From positions 1-27,312 of the forward strand of contig LGRX02035026.1 in assembly GCA_001247695.2 (NCBI GenBank): a stretch of 27,312 bases of DNA, read 5' to 3'. The position numbers were made by a program, and so were the translations under genes. Source of the DNA: Cymbomonas tetramitiformis. Its lineage: Eukaryota; Chlorophyta; Pyramimonadophyceae; Pyramimonadales; Pyramimonadaceae. Position 1 is the first letter of the stretch. Each line of letters starts with the position of its first letter. Positions 26,740 through 27,312 of the stretch are shown here, piece by piece. The notes under the pieces were generated by a model that had not been told where the DNA came from, searched no databases, and saw only the letters and a program-made list of their open reading frames with translations.

Positions 26740-27312
26740 GAGTCCCCAAGGCTCTATACCCTACAGATCTGCAACCCTTGGGAAAGCTTTCCATAGGCAT
26801 GTCATCCCTGTGCCCTCCCTATGCCCGCCCTTGGGAACGCTCGGGAAAATCCGGAAATATTTTCCAAAGGCTTGGAAAGTTTTCCATAGGGTATTTCCAT
26901 AGGGATACCCCCTTTTGGAGTTTCCATAGGGTTTCTATAGGGTGTATGCCTATGGAAAAGGACGTTCCATAGGCATGGAAGGCCGTATAATCACCCTATG
27001 GAAAAGTAAACATTTCCATAGGACGACTATAGGCATAACCAGGACTATGGAAAACCCTATGGAAAATGTAAACCCTTCCATAGGGCGGCTATAGGCATAG
27101 GGGCCGATGGAAAGCCCTATGGAAAATATAACTTTCCCATACGCTTTCCATAGGCATGTCCAAGGGCGGGCGTAGGGCGGGCGTACGGATAGCGCACCTA
27201 TGGAAACTTAGCGTATACTATGAGTTTTCCACAAGGTTTTCCATAGGGCGGGCATAGCGATAGTACACCTATGGAAATGTACAATTCGCCCTGCGTATTC
27301 TCGGGAATAAAG
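26740..27312. repeat. Block of CCATAGG / CCTATGG inverted words
   Basis: About nine TTTCCATAGG-type words and six CCTATGGAAA-type words occur in 570 bp, with variable spacing, together with GGGCGGGCATAGGG-type words. The block runs off the right edge. Because the words are reverse complements of each other, the block can form many alternative stem-loops. Confidence 0.8.

Noticed and set aside
1..27312. tRNA, rRNA or self-splicing intron genes
   Set aside because: No B-box-like GGTTCGAATCC pattern with a matching fold, and no rRNA-like conserved blocks, were seen on either strand by eye.

Overview
The window looks like nuclear DNA of a photosynthetic eukaryote. A red alga is my best guess, by inference and not by any single diagnostic gene. 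The reasons are an intronless gene for a protein with a plastid-type leader and one membrane segment, an intronless gene for an organellar THX/S31 ribosomal protein, and algal-type retroelements that carry DNA-methyltransferase-like domains. There is no bacterial gene architecture, no tRNA or rRNA gene that I can see, and most of the sequence is repeats and mobile DNA.

Layout. 1-1073: no convincing gene. 1074-1281: a MITE-like inverted-repeat unit just upstream of a plastid-targeted membrane protein gene (1347-2462, +). 2525-5920: mostly unassigned, with a microsatellite and a 164-bp direct duplication. 5925-6767 (-): a methyltransferase-like ORF of probable retroelement origin. 6901-7015: a small inverted-repeat element. 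7157-7923: six copies of an exactly 55-bp site with palindromic ends. 7959-15370 (-): a compact module of virus-like genes. 15464-15719 (-): a possible broken small gene. 15720-18050: unassigned, with hairpins. 18118-20340: simple repeats, then a large fold-back minisatellite. 20341-21140 (+): broken retroelement pol fragment with a Dam-like domain and an integrase zinc-binding domain. 21150-24590: unassigned, with hairpins and a relic of the TTAA-type element. 24598-24915 (-): THX/S31 gene. 25110-25201: long stem-loop. 25493-26715: 179-bp tandem array. 26740-27312: dense CCATAGG/CCTATGG palindrome block.

The main result is the module at 7959-15370 together with the 55-bp site array beside it. 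Six genes run leftward with 2-18 bp gaps and AT-rich motifs directly at several starts. They include three proteins that share an N-terminal MS(S/A)FG motif, one with YadA-head-like AIG repeats, and a free-standing retropepsin. I read this as part of a structural (fibre/spike) gene cluster from an integrated DNA virus of algae. No capsid, packaging ATPase or polymerase gene lies in the window, so the virus family cannot be named. The module is dead: the AIG-repeat gene has two frameshifts, the retropepsin gene is split by an 831-bp piggyBac-like element at TTAA, and the leftmost fibre gene is split by a 2588-bp gag-only LTR retrotransposon with a TTGTG duplication and also has two stop codons. 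Removing either insertion in silico restores the reading frame across the junction. That supports both the gene calls and the insertion calls.

Limits: everything was read by eye. Family names rest on motifs, not on searches, and coordinates of repeats are exact only where stated with sequence support.
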